From the NCBI GenBank assembly GCA_004352715.1, contig SCFE01000008.1:2546570-2566872 (forward strand): DNA of 20,303 nt, in the 5' to 3' direction. Shown in pieces: positions 10,060 to 17,729 of this stretch. The DNA comes from Hofstenia miamia. Taxonomy: Eukaryota > Xenacoelomorpha > Acoela. A model generated the notes under the pieces. The model searched no databases and was not told the origin of the DNA. It saw nothing but the letters and a program-made list of their open reading frames with translations. How positions within the stretch are numbered: the stretch's first letter is position 1; every line of letters begins with the position of its first letter. The translations under genes were made by a program, and so were the position numbers.

Positions 10060-10740
10060 ATGGAAAATATACATCTTATTCCAATTCTACCGAAAGCTTC
10101 AACATTAGAAGATTATAAAGATTGGAAATTACAATTCGAAGCATACATAGAATTGGTTAAAGATGACAGTAAGCCTGATCTTTCAAAAAAGTTGCTTATC
10201 TATGCAATTTCTCGGGCAAAGTTAGATATAGATTTTGATGGAAGAACTACATATTTGACTCTATTAGATAAGCTTGATGAAGTATTTAAATCTGCAAGCT
10301 GTCATCCTACACCATTACATGATTTTATGAATACCACTTATAATAATTTTGAAGGTTCGTTTTATAATTATGTAACTACACTAAGAACCAAAGCATCAGT
10401 ATTTATCAAAGATAGTACACCATTAATAAGACAATTTATTATTGAACAATTGAATCCAACATTATGCATTGCTGTAGAAAAACAATCATTGAATGACATA
10501 ACAACCACTTTAAGTAAATTCACCAAGTCTGATATAATAGCTATTCAACCTAATGATCAAGTATTTGCAACATCTCGCACTAGTATATGTTACAATTGTA
10601 ATGTTTCCGGTCATATTTCAAGCTATTGTACAAAACAGAAAGCAATTTGCAAAAAATGTAATAGAAAAGGTCATTTACAGAAATTTTGTAAATCAAAAAA
10701 CTTGCAAGCCCCAATTTTGTTATCGGAGGAACAGAATTGA
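10060..10740 (+). CDS. gag: Element 1 Gag, 226 aa, two zinc knuckles
   Basis: This is the structural protein of element 1; it would form the particle and bind the element RNA. Residues 1 to about 170 are a capsid-like region with no stop; it begins MENIHLIPILPKAS and includes YKDWKLQFEAYIELV. The C-terminal part has two CCHC knuckles, CYNCNVSGHISSYC (10588-10629) and CKKCNRKGHLQKFC (10648-10689), both with perfect C-x2-C-x4-H-x4-C spacing. The ATG at 10060 lies only 19 nt from the LTR end. The stop TGA (10738-10740) falls inside the 3' arm of a hairpin that probably drives -1 frameshifting into pol. The frame is intact, so this is a potentially functional Gag. Confidence 0.9.
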   Translation: MENIHLIPILPKASTLEDYKDWKLQFEAYIELVKDDSKPDLSKKLLIYAISRAKLDIDFDGRTTYLTLLDKLDEVFKSASCHPTPLHDFMNTTYNNFEGSFYNYVTTLRTKASVFIKDSTPLIRQFIIEQLNPTLCIAVEKQSLNDITTTLSKFTKSDIIAIQPNDQVFATSRTSICYNCNVSGHISSYCTKQKAICKKCNRKGHLQKFCKSKNLQAPILLSEEQN

Positions 10741-11713
10741 ATAAGGGCGGAGTATCTTCGATTGCTACTAGTCGTGAGCTAGTTGTACAAGGGAAAAGTG
10801 TCTTAGCTTTAATGGATTCTGGTTCAAAATATTCATTTTGCAGTAAGAATTTTTTAAGAAAGTTGCAAATTTCAAAATTTTGCCTAAAGTCTTGCTTTGC
10901 GTCGTTTCATTCTGTCACAGGACAAGAATTTAATCCCAAATTTAGAGTTTTACTCAATGTATTGAATGGTCATTCAAGTATTACTCATCATTTTTATATA
11001 ATTGATTCTCCTATTGAAGTGCTTTGTGGTGTAGATTTAATGTCAAAGTTAAATGTTGTTCTTGATTTTAGTAAATCCACAATTGCATCAACCTACAATC
11101 AACGCAATTTGACAAAAGAAGATTACATTAAATTATTTGATATTAAAGATGTACCATCTAATGCAATGAAATCTGTTATTGATCTACTTTGGAATTATAA
11201 AGATGTGTTTTCATTAACCAATGATGACATTAGCATTACAAATCTTGGTGAGCATAATATTATTACATCAGGGGAACCCATTATTACGCGTCCTTATAGA
11301 TTACCACATACCTGTTTTAGTCAAATGAAACAAATGGTTAGTAAAATGGAAAGAAATGGAATTATTGAACCATCCAGTTCTCCTTGGTGCTCTCCAGCTT
11401 TTTTAGTAAAAAAGAAGGATGTCTCAATGAGATTTGTTGTAGATTATCGTAATTTGAACAAAATGACTAAAAAAGATTCATTTCCTTTGCCATACATAGA
11501 TGATCAATTAGATAGATTAGCAGGACATAATTATTTTTCATTATTAGATCTTACATCTGGGTTTTGGCAAGTACCGTTAACAGAAGATTCAAAAGAAAAA
11601 ACAGCTTTTCAATGTGGTAATGATCTTTGGCAATTTAAAGTAATGCCTTTTGGTCTTTCAAATGCTCCTGCAACATTTCAACGTCTCATACGTAAGTCAT
11701 TAAAAGGTTTGGA
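10692..11713 (+). CDS. pol: Element 1 Pol, N-terminal part: protease and first part of RT
   Basis: This frame is -1 relative to gag and opens at 10692 after a stop at 10689-10691. It has no AUG where pol should begin, consistent with expression by frameshifting as Gag-Pol. The aspartic protease active site is ALMDSGSKYSF (DSG at 10815-10823). RT follows, with IIEPSSSPWCSPAFLVKKKD, RFVVDYRNLNKMT, FPLPYIDDQLDRLAG, LLDLTSGFWQVPL (first catalytic Asp) and MPFGLSNAPATFQR. The YIDD catalytic box that should follow KSLKGLD is not here; it lies in the inverted segment at 12303-12314. After the ambiguous base at 11714 the frame runs into a second copy of RT sequence, then nonsense, to a stop ending at 12008. 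Confidence 0.88.
10695..10748 (+). promoter_or_regulatory. -1 programmed ribosomal frameshift signal (gag to pol, element 1)
   Basis: The heptamer AAAAAAC at 10695-10701 is read A AAA AAC in the gag frame. After a 6-nt spacer a hairpin forms: GCCC (10708-10711) with GGGC (10745-10748), and CAATTTTG (10712-10719) with CAGAATTG (10732-10739). It has a 12-nt loop and a 5-nt 3'-side bulge, with one G-U pair. The pol frame has a stop at 10689-10691 and is then open through the signal. All this was read by eye; folding energy was not computed. Confidence 0.75.
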
Positions 11714-11950
11714 NGATTCATTTCCTTTGCCATACATAGATGATCAATTAGATAGATTAGCAGGACATAAATATTTTTCATTATTAGATCTTACATCTGG
11801 GTTTTGGCAAGTACCGTTAACAGAAGATTCAAAAGAAAAAACAGCTTTTCAATGTGGTAATGATCTTTGGCAATTTAAAGTAATGCCTTTTGGTCTTTCA
11901 AATGCTCCTGCAACATTTCAACGTCTCATACGTAAGTCATTAAAAGGTTT
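11475..11950 (+). repeat. Direct duplication of a 236-bp RT segment
   Basis: 11475-11710 is repeated at 11715-11950 with one visible difference (AATTATTTTT versus AAATATTTTT, Asn to Lys). The copies are separated by GGA and the single ambiguous base at 11714. The duplicated block encodes RT from DSFPLPYIDD to KSLKG. Confidence 0.93.
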
Positions 11951-12396
11951 TTTCATTCAAAAGTGTTTTACATGTTTCAAAACATTGTTGTGCTTCTTGA
12001 GACCATAGTGGTTGCAAAATCTTACTTAAATTGTTTATGAATCTACTGTAATAATTCATGAGACCAACAAATCTTTGAACATCTTTCGGAGATTTTGGAA
12101 CTGGCCAAAATCGAAGTGATTGTAATTTGTCTGGATCTAATTTAATCCCTTCTGATGTTACAATATATCCCAAATACTTAACACTAGTTTTAAAGAAGCA
12201 ACATTTAGACGGCTTTAATTTCCAATTAGCAAGTCTCATTCTTTCAAATATTTGTTTCAATAGTTTTAAATGCGAATCAATGCATTTAGAGGGAACAATG
12301 ATGTCGTCTATATAAGGTTCAATATCCAAACCTTTTAATGACTTACGTATGAGACGTTGAAATGTTGCAGGAGCATTTGAAAGACCAAATGGCATT
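11951..12396 (-). pseudogene. Inverted element 1 RT segment carrying the YIDD box
   Basis: On the minus strand this reads MPFGLSNAPATFQRL, then DIEPYIDDIIVPSK (catalytic YIDD at 12303-12314), KPSKCCFFKTSVKYLGYIV, and SPKDVQRFVGLMNYYSRFI, ending near LLNEKTF. It is the direct continuation of the RT domain that breaks off at 11713, but in the wrong orientation. Its first about 68 bp repeat, inverted, the end of the two direct copies, so 11884-11950 and 12329-12396 are an inverted repeat. Either a rearrangement or a misassembly; the ambiguous base at 11714 favours suspicion. It cannot be translated with the rest of Pol in this arrangement. Confidence 0.88.
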
Positions 12397-13335
12397 CTCT
12401 TATATCATAGTAAAGAAATTGTCGACGAAAATATAATTGAAGATCTAATTCAAGATTATCATAATGATGGTCACTTTTCTCAAAATAAAGTTCGTGAAGC
12501 ACTCTTATTGAAATATTGGTTTCCAAAAATGCGAAAACGTATTCATGATATTTGTTCTCGTTATAATGTTTGTTCACAAATGAAAAACTATAGTAAATTA
12601 GAAAGAATTAAAAATTCATTACCTACAAATGACGTGGAACCACTTGAATTTGTTTCTATTGATTTAGTAGGACCTTTACCTTTAGATTCTAATAAAAAAT
12701 ACGTACTAACTATGATTGATCATTGTACAAGGTGGTTGGAAACTGCTCCTTTACAAAATATTAGAGCTTTAGAAGTAACAAAAGCCTTTTTAAATAATTG
12801 GGTATTTCGGTATGGTCCTCCTAAAATTGTTCATTCAGATCAAGGGAGACAATTTGAATCACATATTTTTCAGAATATGCTTAGAAGTATTAATTCTAAA
12901 AAAAGTCGTACAACAATATACCATCCTCAAGGTAATGCAATTTGTGAAAGAGTACATCGTAATCTTGCGGATAGAATTAGATGTGCTTCAGGTGGATGGT
13001 TGTCTAGTTTAAAAAAATGTACATATCAGATAAATCGTACATATCATAGTGCACTTGGTGGTTCCCCTATGGAAGCATTTTTAGGACGTTACGGCTTACC
13101 TATTATAGATTGGCCTACTACTATAAGTTATAAAAATGCTATAGAGAATATAAACATGAAGAATATTTTAGTTGGTGATACAGTGTATATTCGCAATTTT
13201 AATGTTCGCAATAAATTTTCTCCAAGATTTGATAAAGAAGACATAGTCATGGCTCGTCCTTCACCTAATGTGATTATATTAAAATCTGGTAAATCAATTA
13301 ATATTAAGCATGTCAAAAAGAAAAATACTTTATAA
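12397..13335 (+). CDS. Element 1 integrase (Pol C-terminal part)
   Basis: This is the DDE integrase that would insert element cDNA into the host chromosome. The frame is open from the rearrangement breakpoint at about 12397 (ILLYHSKEIVDEN). An N-terminal zinc domain follows with HNDGH (12460-12474) and C-x5-C (CSRYNVC, 12553-12573); where the family has C-x2-C, the first Cys position reads Tyr. The catalytic core has Asp in VSIDLVGPLP (12661-12663), Asp in VHSDQGRQFES (12838-12840) and Glu in NAICERVHRNL (12946-12948), giving the exact D-x35-E spacing. The C-terminus ends in IKHVKKKNTL and TAA 19 nt before the 3' LTR. RNase H and the start of this domain are missing upstream, so it is a fragment without its own start. 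Confidence 0.9.
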   Translation, partial: LLYHSKEIVDENIIEDLIQDYHNDGHFSQNKVREALLLKYWFPKMRKRIHDICSRYNVCSQMKNYSKLERIKNSLPTNDVEPLEFVSIDLVGPLPLDSNKKYVLTMIDHCTRWLETAPLQNIRALEVTKAFLNNWVFRYGPPKIVHSDQGRQFESHIFQNMLRSINSKKSRTTIYHPQGNAICERVHRNLADRIRCASGGWLSSLKKCTYQINRTYHSALGGSPMEAFLGRYGLPIIDWPTTISYKNAIENINMKNILVGDTVYIRNFNVRNKFSPRFDKEDIVMARPSPNVIILKSGKSINIKHVKKKNTL

Positions 13336-13341
13336 AAATCT

Positions 13342-13354
13342 GGGTATGGAGGAA
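13342..13354 (+). promoter_or_regulatory. Element 1 polypurine-tract candidate
   Basis: GGGTATGGAGGAA lies directly before the 3' LTR, where plus-strand priming starts in LTR retrotransposons. It has one TAT-type interruption, so it is a fair but not perfect purine run. Confidence 0.6.
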
Positions 13355-13465
13355 TGTAAGATAATATTTGATTTAAAATGTAAACTATTGTAGATTTACT
13401 GCTGTATTATAATAGAAATTTTAATAAAGTATAACATAGTTATTTCACTGTGATCAAATCTAACA
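13355..13465 (+). repeat. Element 1 3' LTR (111 bp)
   Basis: It matches 9930-10040 except for one transition. AATAAA is at 13423-13428. Its right end abuts the truncated RNase H of element 2. Confidence 0.93.
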
Positions 13466-14098
13466 TTGATATTCCGGTAATGCTGTCCAAAAATCTGCAT
13501 TTTTGTGTAGTGTTCCCTTTCGGTGCTCTATTGTGAACTTAAATTCATTAAGATATTTGATCCATCTTGACACTATTGACGATATATCGCCCGAAAACTT
13601 TTTTAGCCATGCCAATCCGCCATTATCTGTCCTAACTTTAAAACTTTGTCCAATCAAGAAGTACCGAAATTTTTTAATACTTTCCACTAATGAAAACATT
13701 TCCAGTTTCGTTGATCCGTAATTTTCCTCATTCTGGTTGAGTTTTCGACTAAAAAACTGTATAGGTACCTCTTTTCCATCTTTTATCTGTCCCAAACAAG
13801 CACCTATAGCAACATTACTCGCATCACAGTCCAGAATAAATTCCTTATCATAGTCCGGTGTGTTTAGTGATGGCATCTTACTTAATTCATCTTTTATGTT
13901 ATCCAACTGTTCCTGTTCTCTCCATGTCCATTCAAATACTTTATTTTTCTTCAATAATGCCGTCATTTTGCTTGTTTTATGTGCCACATTTGCTATAAAC
14001 GATCCGTAATAATTTATAAAACCCATTATCCTTTGTAGGTCTTTTTTCGTTTTTGGACTACTAATGTTTTGTATCATGTCTTTCGCATTGTTCTTCAT
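13466..14098 (-). pseudogene. Element 2 RT tail (connection) and RNase H, cut by element 1
   Basis: The first part, SPKTKKDLQRIMGFINYYGSF and FEWTWREQEQ, is the RT-to-RNase H connection of Ty3/gypsy Pol. RNase H follows with EFILDCDASNVAIGACLGQ (first Asp), STKLEMFSLVESIKKFRYFL (Glu) and VRTDNGGLAWL (Asp), then IEHRKGTLHKNADFWTALPE. The usual His of the TDH motif is Asn here and the common ADALSR ending is changed. The natural frame continues only a few codons into element 1's LTR and stops there. It is separated from the RT part by a short deletion with a stop at about 14106. Confidence 0.85.
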
Positions 14099-14105
14099 AT
14101 TTATT

Positions 14106-15068
14106 TTACATTACTACCTGTGTCTTCAGAATTTCGCATTTCTTCCCATTAATGTGCAAACCGGCATTATAAAGAATTTTCAATGTTCTATCCAACTTAT
14201 CTAAATGCTCCTCAATCGTATCACTTGCTATCAGAATATCATCTATGTACGTGCTTATTCCTTTTTCGATGTTTTTATTGTTTTGCTTGAGCACCTTCGT
14301 TACATACCTTTGAAAGGTAGCCGGAGCATTACATAATCCAAAAGCCATGTACATCCATTCAAATAAACCGTATGGCGTTATAAATGCTGTCTTCTCAATA
14401 TCTTTAGGCTCCATCGGCACTTGGCAATATGCCTTGCATAAATCTATACAAGTATAGTTCTTATTTTTACTGGCTTCATATATGATATCCTCTATCCTTG
14501 GGAGCGGATATGCGTCTTTCTTCGTAAGCTCATTTAATTTGCGAAAATCTATGCATAGCCTATATTTGTTCCCCTGTTTTACAAAGACAGTTGGTGCAGC
14601 ATATGGGCTTTTGCTAGGTCTGATTATCTTATTGTCTATTAATTCATTCAGAATCGTATTGTAATTTTCCTTTAATTTTTCTGTCACTCTTCTGAGCGGC
14701 AGTCTTATTGGTTCTTCCATAGTATTTATAATTTTGTGTGTTTCTCCTACTGCTTTGCCAACACTTATCTCTCCAAAATTGAATATTTTAGCGTGTTTCT
14801 GTAGAATTTTTATCAATTCTTGTCTTTCTTCGTTACTCAGATGATTATATTCCATTTCATTGATTTCCGGTATTTGATACTCTTTTTCCTCTTCCACTAT
14901 GTTGATTGTTTTGTTTACCATCATTTTTTCTGTTTTAACTCTTTTTCCATTAATTTTCAGTGTATCCTTTTTTATATTGACTATATGGTTCGTGGCATTC
15001 AATATCGGTATTGTATCCTTGCTTCTTATACTATACATAAACTTGAAGGGATCGACAGCTTTTTCGTA
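14106..15068 (-). pseudogene. pol: Element 2 reverse transcriptase, frame broken on both sides
   Basis: The frame is open from 15068 down to the stop at 14106. RT motifs in order are LPLRRVTEKLKENYNTILNE, IIRPSKSPYAAPTVFVKQGN, YRLCIDFRKLNELTKKDAYP, YTCIDLCKAYCQVPM (catalytic Asp), MAFGLCNAPATFQRY and STYIDDILIAS with the catalytic YIDD (14238-14249). It then breaks at KCEILKTQVVM and a stop; the 'LG-x-x-(V/I)' segment expected after this point is missing, implying a deletion of about 20 codons. It lies in a different frame from the protease upstream, so an indel occurred at about 15040-15068. Catalytic residues themselves look preserved. Confidence 0.88.
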
Positions 15069-15646
15069 TTAATCCCTTTCTGATCATATATCATGATTTC
15101 TGCATTTATTTCATTTTCCGTTTGTATCTGACACATTTTCCAATTATTCGGCAAAATTCTTATGTCTTCACTTAATTGAAATTTTATTACTTCTGTGTCT
15201 CCTTCTTTTTCTTCATGGGTTGTAATTACTTCCTCCTGGACCGATATTGTTCTGTTAGTATAGTCAATAATGCACTTGTTGTCCATTAAAAAATCGTTGC
15301 CTAATATCACTTCATAGGGTAATGAATTTTTTTCTGTATCTACAACCGTAAATGTTTGTAAAAACGTGCTGTTTGCTATTCGGATTGGTATCATAAATAA
15401 TTTCCCTTTTACATCAATGTAATCTCCAGACGCATTAATTAACCTGCTCTTTTCACTTTGTAGATTTTTCCTTTCAAATCCTATCTTCACAGCACACTCG
15501 TTGGTGATTATTGATATTACTGCTCCCATATCTATGGTTGCTTTGACCATTAAACCATTAATTACAACTGTAATTGTATTTGTTTTGATTAGGTCTATTA
15601 CAATTAGAACGGGTGCGCGGTTTACCGGAGGCGGCCCTCCTTCTAG
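15026..15646 (-). pseudogene. Element 2 aspartic protease region with altered active site
   Basis: From the frameshift signal (15646) the -1 frame is open, with a Pro-rich lead including GGPPPVNRAPVLIV, down to a stop at 15026. The protease active site reads ATIDMGAVISIITNECAV; the family motif is Asp-Ser/Thr-Gly, here Asp-Met-Gly (15524-15532), so catalysis is doubtful. EVILGNDFLMDNKCIIDY fits the second conserved block (LG-x-DFL ... ID) of retroviral-type proteases. The Thr to Met change would fit an ACG to ATG transition, typical of CpG decay; that is inference. The frame ends before RT because of an indel. Confidence 0.8.
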
Positions 15647-15652
15647 TTTAAA
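15627..15652 (-). promoter_or_regulatory. -1 programmed ribosomal frameshift signal (gag to pol, element 2)
   Basis: On the minus strand TTTAAAC (plus 15646-15652) is read T TTA AAC in the gag frame, immediately followed by the gag stop TAG (15643-15645). A 5-nt spacer (TAGAA) leads to the hairpin GGAGG-GCCG-CCTCC (15627-15640). The -1 frame continues as CTA GAA GGA... and stays open into the protease. The GC-rich block stands out in this AT-rich element. Confidence 0.78.
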
Positions 15653-16869
15653 GAATCATTTTCTGTTTCTTCATCTTGTTCGGGTTCTTCTTCGTCTTCT
15701 AATAAATCTTCGACATCAAAATATCCTTCTTCCTCCTCAATGAAATTAATTTGTCGTTTACAATATTTCTTTGTATGGCCTTTCTTCCCACACGTTTGGC
15801 ATTTCAAATCTTTTCTACTTATTCGTTTTATAGTACCATCTTTTAATTTTATTCGAATAATTTCGTCTTTTGGTTTTCTAACTTCTTCTTTTCCTGTGAT
15901 TTTACTAGTACCATTCGTTGTTGGCAATGTTGTTGCCTTTATTGTTGTTGACTTTTCATTTATCCGAGCATTATTCTCCATCGAAACTTGTATCGCTAGC
16001 CCTTTTCTTATCATCCTTTCTAGTGAATCATCTGCATCACACTTTATTTCGAACTGTTGTCGAATTGGTTCCGGAAGTCCCTTGCAAATATGTGAAAACA
16101 AGTCATATTTCAAATAGGTTCGTTCTCTAGAACTTAACTTTAACAGTTTCTCCACTTGCAACATATAATTTCGTAAATCTTCTCTTTTGTTCATCTTTGT
16201 ACTATTCAATAACATACGATATTGACTCTTAAAGCTTTCGTCATTGTAATACTGGTTTCTAAATCCAAAACCAAATAATGTTGATAAGCTGCACCCCCCC
16301 CCCCCCNNNNNNNNNNNNNNNNNNNNNNNNNNNNNNNNNNNNNNNNNNNNNNNNNNNNNNNNNNNNNNNNNNNNNNNNNNNNNNNNNNNNNNNNNNNNNN
16401 NNNNNNNNNNNNNNNNNNNNNNNNNNNNNNNNNNNNNNNNNNNNNNNNNNNNNNNNNNNNNNNNNNNNNNNNNNNNNNNNNNNNNNNNNNNNNNNNNNNN
16501 NNNNNNNNNNCCCCCCAGATATAGAGGGAATCTCGCTGCCGCTTGTTTCTGTATCACTTTTCTCTCCTTCATGCTAATTTCGAACATTTGAATCCATTCC
16601 TTAAATGTTAGTGAATAGCTATCAACCCTTCCTGTGAATTTGGGGAGGATTGCTTTACATGCCGGCGTATCTATGTCTTCTTCTTCCTACAATATCATTT
16701 CTTCGAATATAGGTTTTACCTCTCCCGATTTTTTGCAATTGTCTTTCACTTGTTTTGTTATATTATTCACCAGTTTCTCTACAAATTCCTCTTCCGTTTC
16801 ACAGTTTTTGTAAATTTCACTCTGTGTCTCTCTTACTGGTATAGCTTCATCCAATTTTTCTGGTTTTTC
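15643..16869 (-). pseudogene. gag: Element 2 Gag, capsid and nucleocapsid part
   Basis: This frame follows the coiled-coil part of Gag after a frame change at about 16870. It opens EKPEKLDEAIPVRE, has an in-frame TAG at 16687-16689, then FTGRVDSYSLTFKEWIQMFE, which fits the start of the retrotransposon Gag domain (F-x-G ... F-x-x-W-x-x-x-F). An N gap flanked by poly-C (16307-16510) interrupts the capsid. The rest reads FRNQYYNDESFKSQYRML and GLPEPIRQQFEIKCDADDS, then a CCHC knuckle CQTCGKKGHTKKYC (15760-15801) with perfect spacing and an acidic tail. The stop TAG at 15643 directly follows the slippery heptamer. Frameshift plus stop make this copy inactive. Confidence 0.82.
16294..16516. other. 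Assembly gap (204 N) bounded by poly-C on both sides
   Basis: A C13 run (16294-16306) precedes and a C6 run (16511-16516) follows the 204 N. On the coding (minus) strand this is poly-G, translated as Gly repeats. Most likely a homopolymer sequencing failure inside gag; the poly-C may be partly artefact. Confidence 0.9.
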
Positions 16870-16871
16870 CG

Positions 16872-17444
16872 TTATTTTTCCTTGTCTTGATTTTCTTCGT
16901 TCGTTAATGATATTAATAGAATTTCGTCCTTTAAGTTATCAATCTCAATTTGCTTTGCGATATTTTCTTCTCTAAGGTTTACATTTTCTTCGTGCATTTG
17001 GCTCATAAGTTGGTGTAGCTTTTCGCTTTGTGCCTTGATTTCTTTATTTGATTCAGTTAACTTTTCAATTTGTTTCTGAAACACGTTTCTTTGTTCTGTT
17101 AACCTTACACTTGTATCTTGTATTATTTCTTCAATCCGTTTATCCTTTTCAACATTTGCTATTTCTATCTCGAACATTCGTTGAGTTAAGTTTTCTATTT
17201 GTATTGTCAACTCTCTTCTTTCATTATTATTGTTTTCTATTATTTTGGTAAGTTCAGCTATTGAAAACTCTGTATTTTCCTGTGCTGGCTGTAGCACCAA
17301 TTCTGCTGGGGACATCTCGCTTTCGGGGGACATTGTCACGTCTTCTAGGGTTTTTTGATTTTGGGGCGTTTTCTGTGTCTTTGCCCTAGTTTTTTGTTTC
17401 TTCCTTGAGTTTACCATTCTCATTAATAGCAGATGAGTAATCAT
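16872..17444 (-). pseudogene. Element 2 Gag N-terminal coiled-coil part
   Basis: This 190-residue open frame starts with a basic head (NSRKKQKTRAKTQK), then an acidic Pro-containing linker, then about 120 residues of Glu/Lys/Gln-rich heptad-like sequence such as ELTIQIENLTQRMFEIEIAN and QIEKLTESNKEIKAQSEKLH, ending EENQDKEK and TAA. This predicts a long parallel coiled coil. It lies between the primer site and the capsid-coding frame, so it is best read as the N-terminus of Gag, separated from the rest by a one-frame shift at about 16870. It could instead be a separate small protein upstream of Gag. A second in-frame Met (MVNSRKK) may be the real start. Confidence 0.65.
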
Positions 17445-17713
17445 TTACTGGTTCCCTCCTAATGTTATTTCTTGTGCTTAGTTTGAAGGTTACAATCGTT
17501 TGTCTTTACTGTATTACTAATTTATAATTCGAGAAGAAACAACTATCTTAACTGAATCACAAGTAATAATCCACATTCTTTCCAGTTTTAAATCGATCTT
17601 CTTTCTTCTAAATTAACCGTCTTTCACACTAATCATATGTTTTCCTTTGTTTTCCGATATAGCATTTACTTTAAATTTGCATCTTCTCTCTTTCACGCAC
17701 GCATAGTCGGGCG

Positions 17714-17729
17714 CCTGTCACGGTCGCCA
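17714..17729 (-). promoter_or_regulatory. Element 2 primer-binding site, tRNA-Arg type
   Basis: On the minus strand TGGCGACCGTGACAGG starts right after the LTR end. From memory it complements the 3' end of a Drosophila-type tRNA-Arg including CCA, the primer used by mdg1/412-like elements. The leader to the gag ATG is about 285 nt. Confidence 0.85.

Larger units (their letters stand above)
9930..13465 (+). mobile_element. Element 1: compact Ty3/gypsy LTR retrotransposon, rearranged
   Basis: Two 111-bp direct LTRs (9930-10040 and 13355-13465) differ at one visible position, so the flanks look recent. Between them are primer site, Gag with two zinc knuckles, protease, RT and integrase in Ty3/gypsy order (integrase after RT). 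The middle is scrambled: an RT segment is duplicated in direct orientation, the next RT segment is inverted, and RNase H is absent. Five-base flanks (TCTCC left, TTGAT right) do not match, so no target-site duplication is seen. The copy cannot make a complete Pol. Confidence 0.9.

Noticed and set aside
12335-12577. Minus-strand open frame of about 80 codons over the integrase start
   Set aside because: Antisense shadow of the integrase zinc domain and the inverted RT segment.
13503-13721. Plus-strand open frames inside element 2 (and several others of 60-125 codons across 13-17 kb)
   Set aside because: They are antisense shadows of the minus-strand Gag and Pol, with no recognisable domain.
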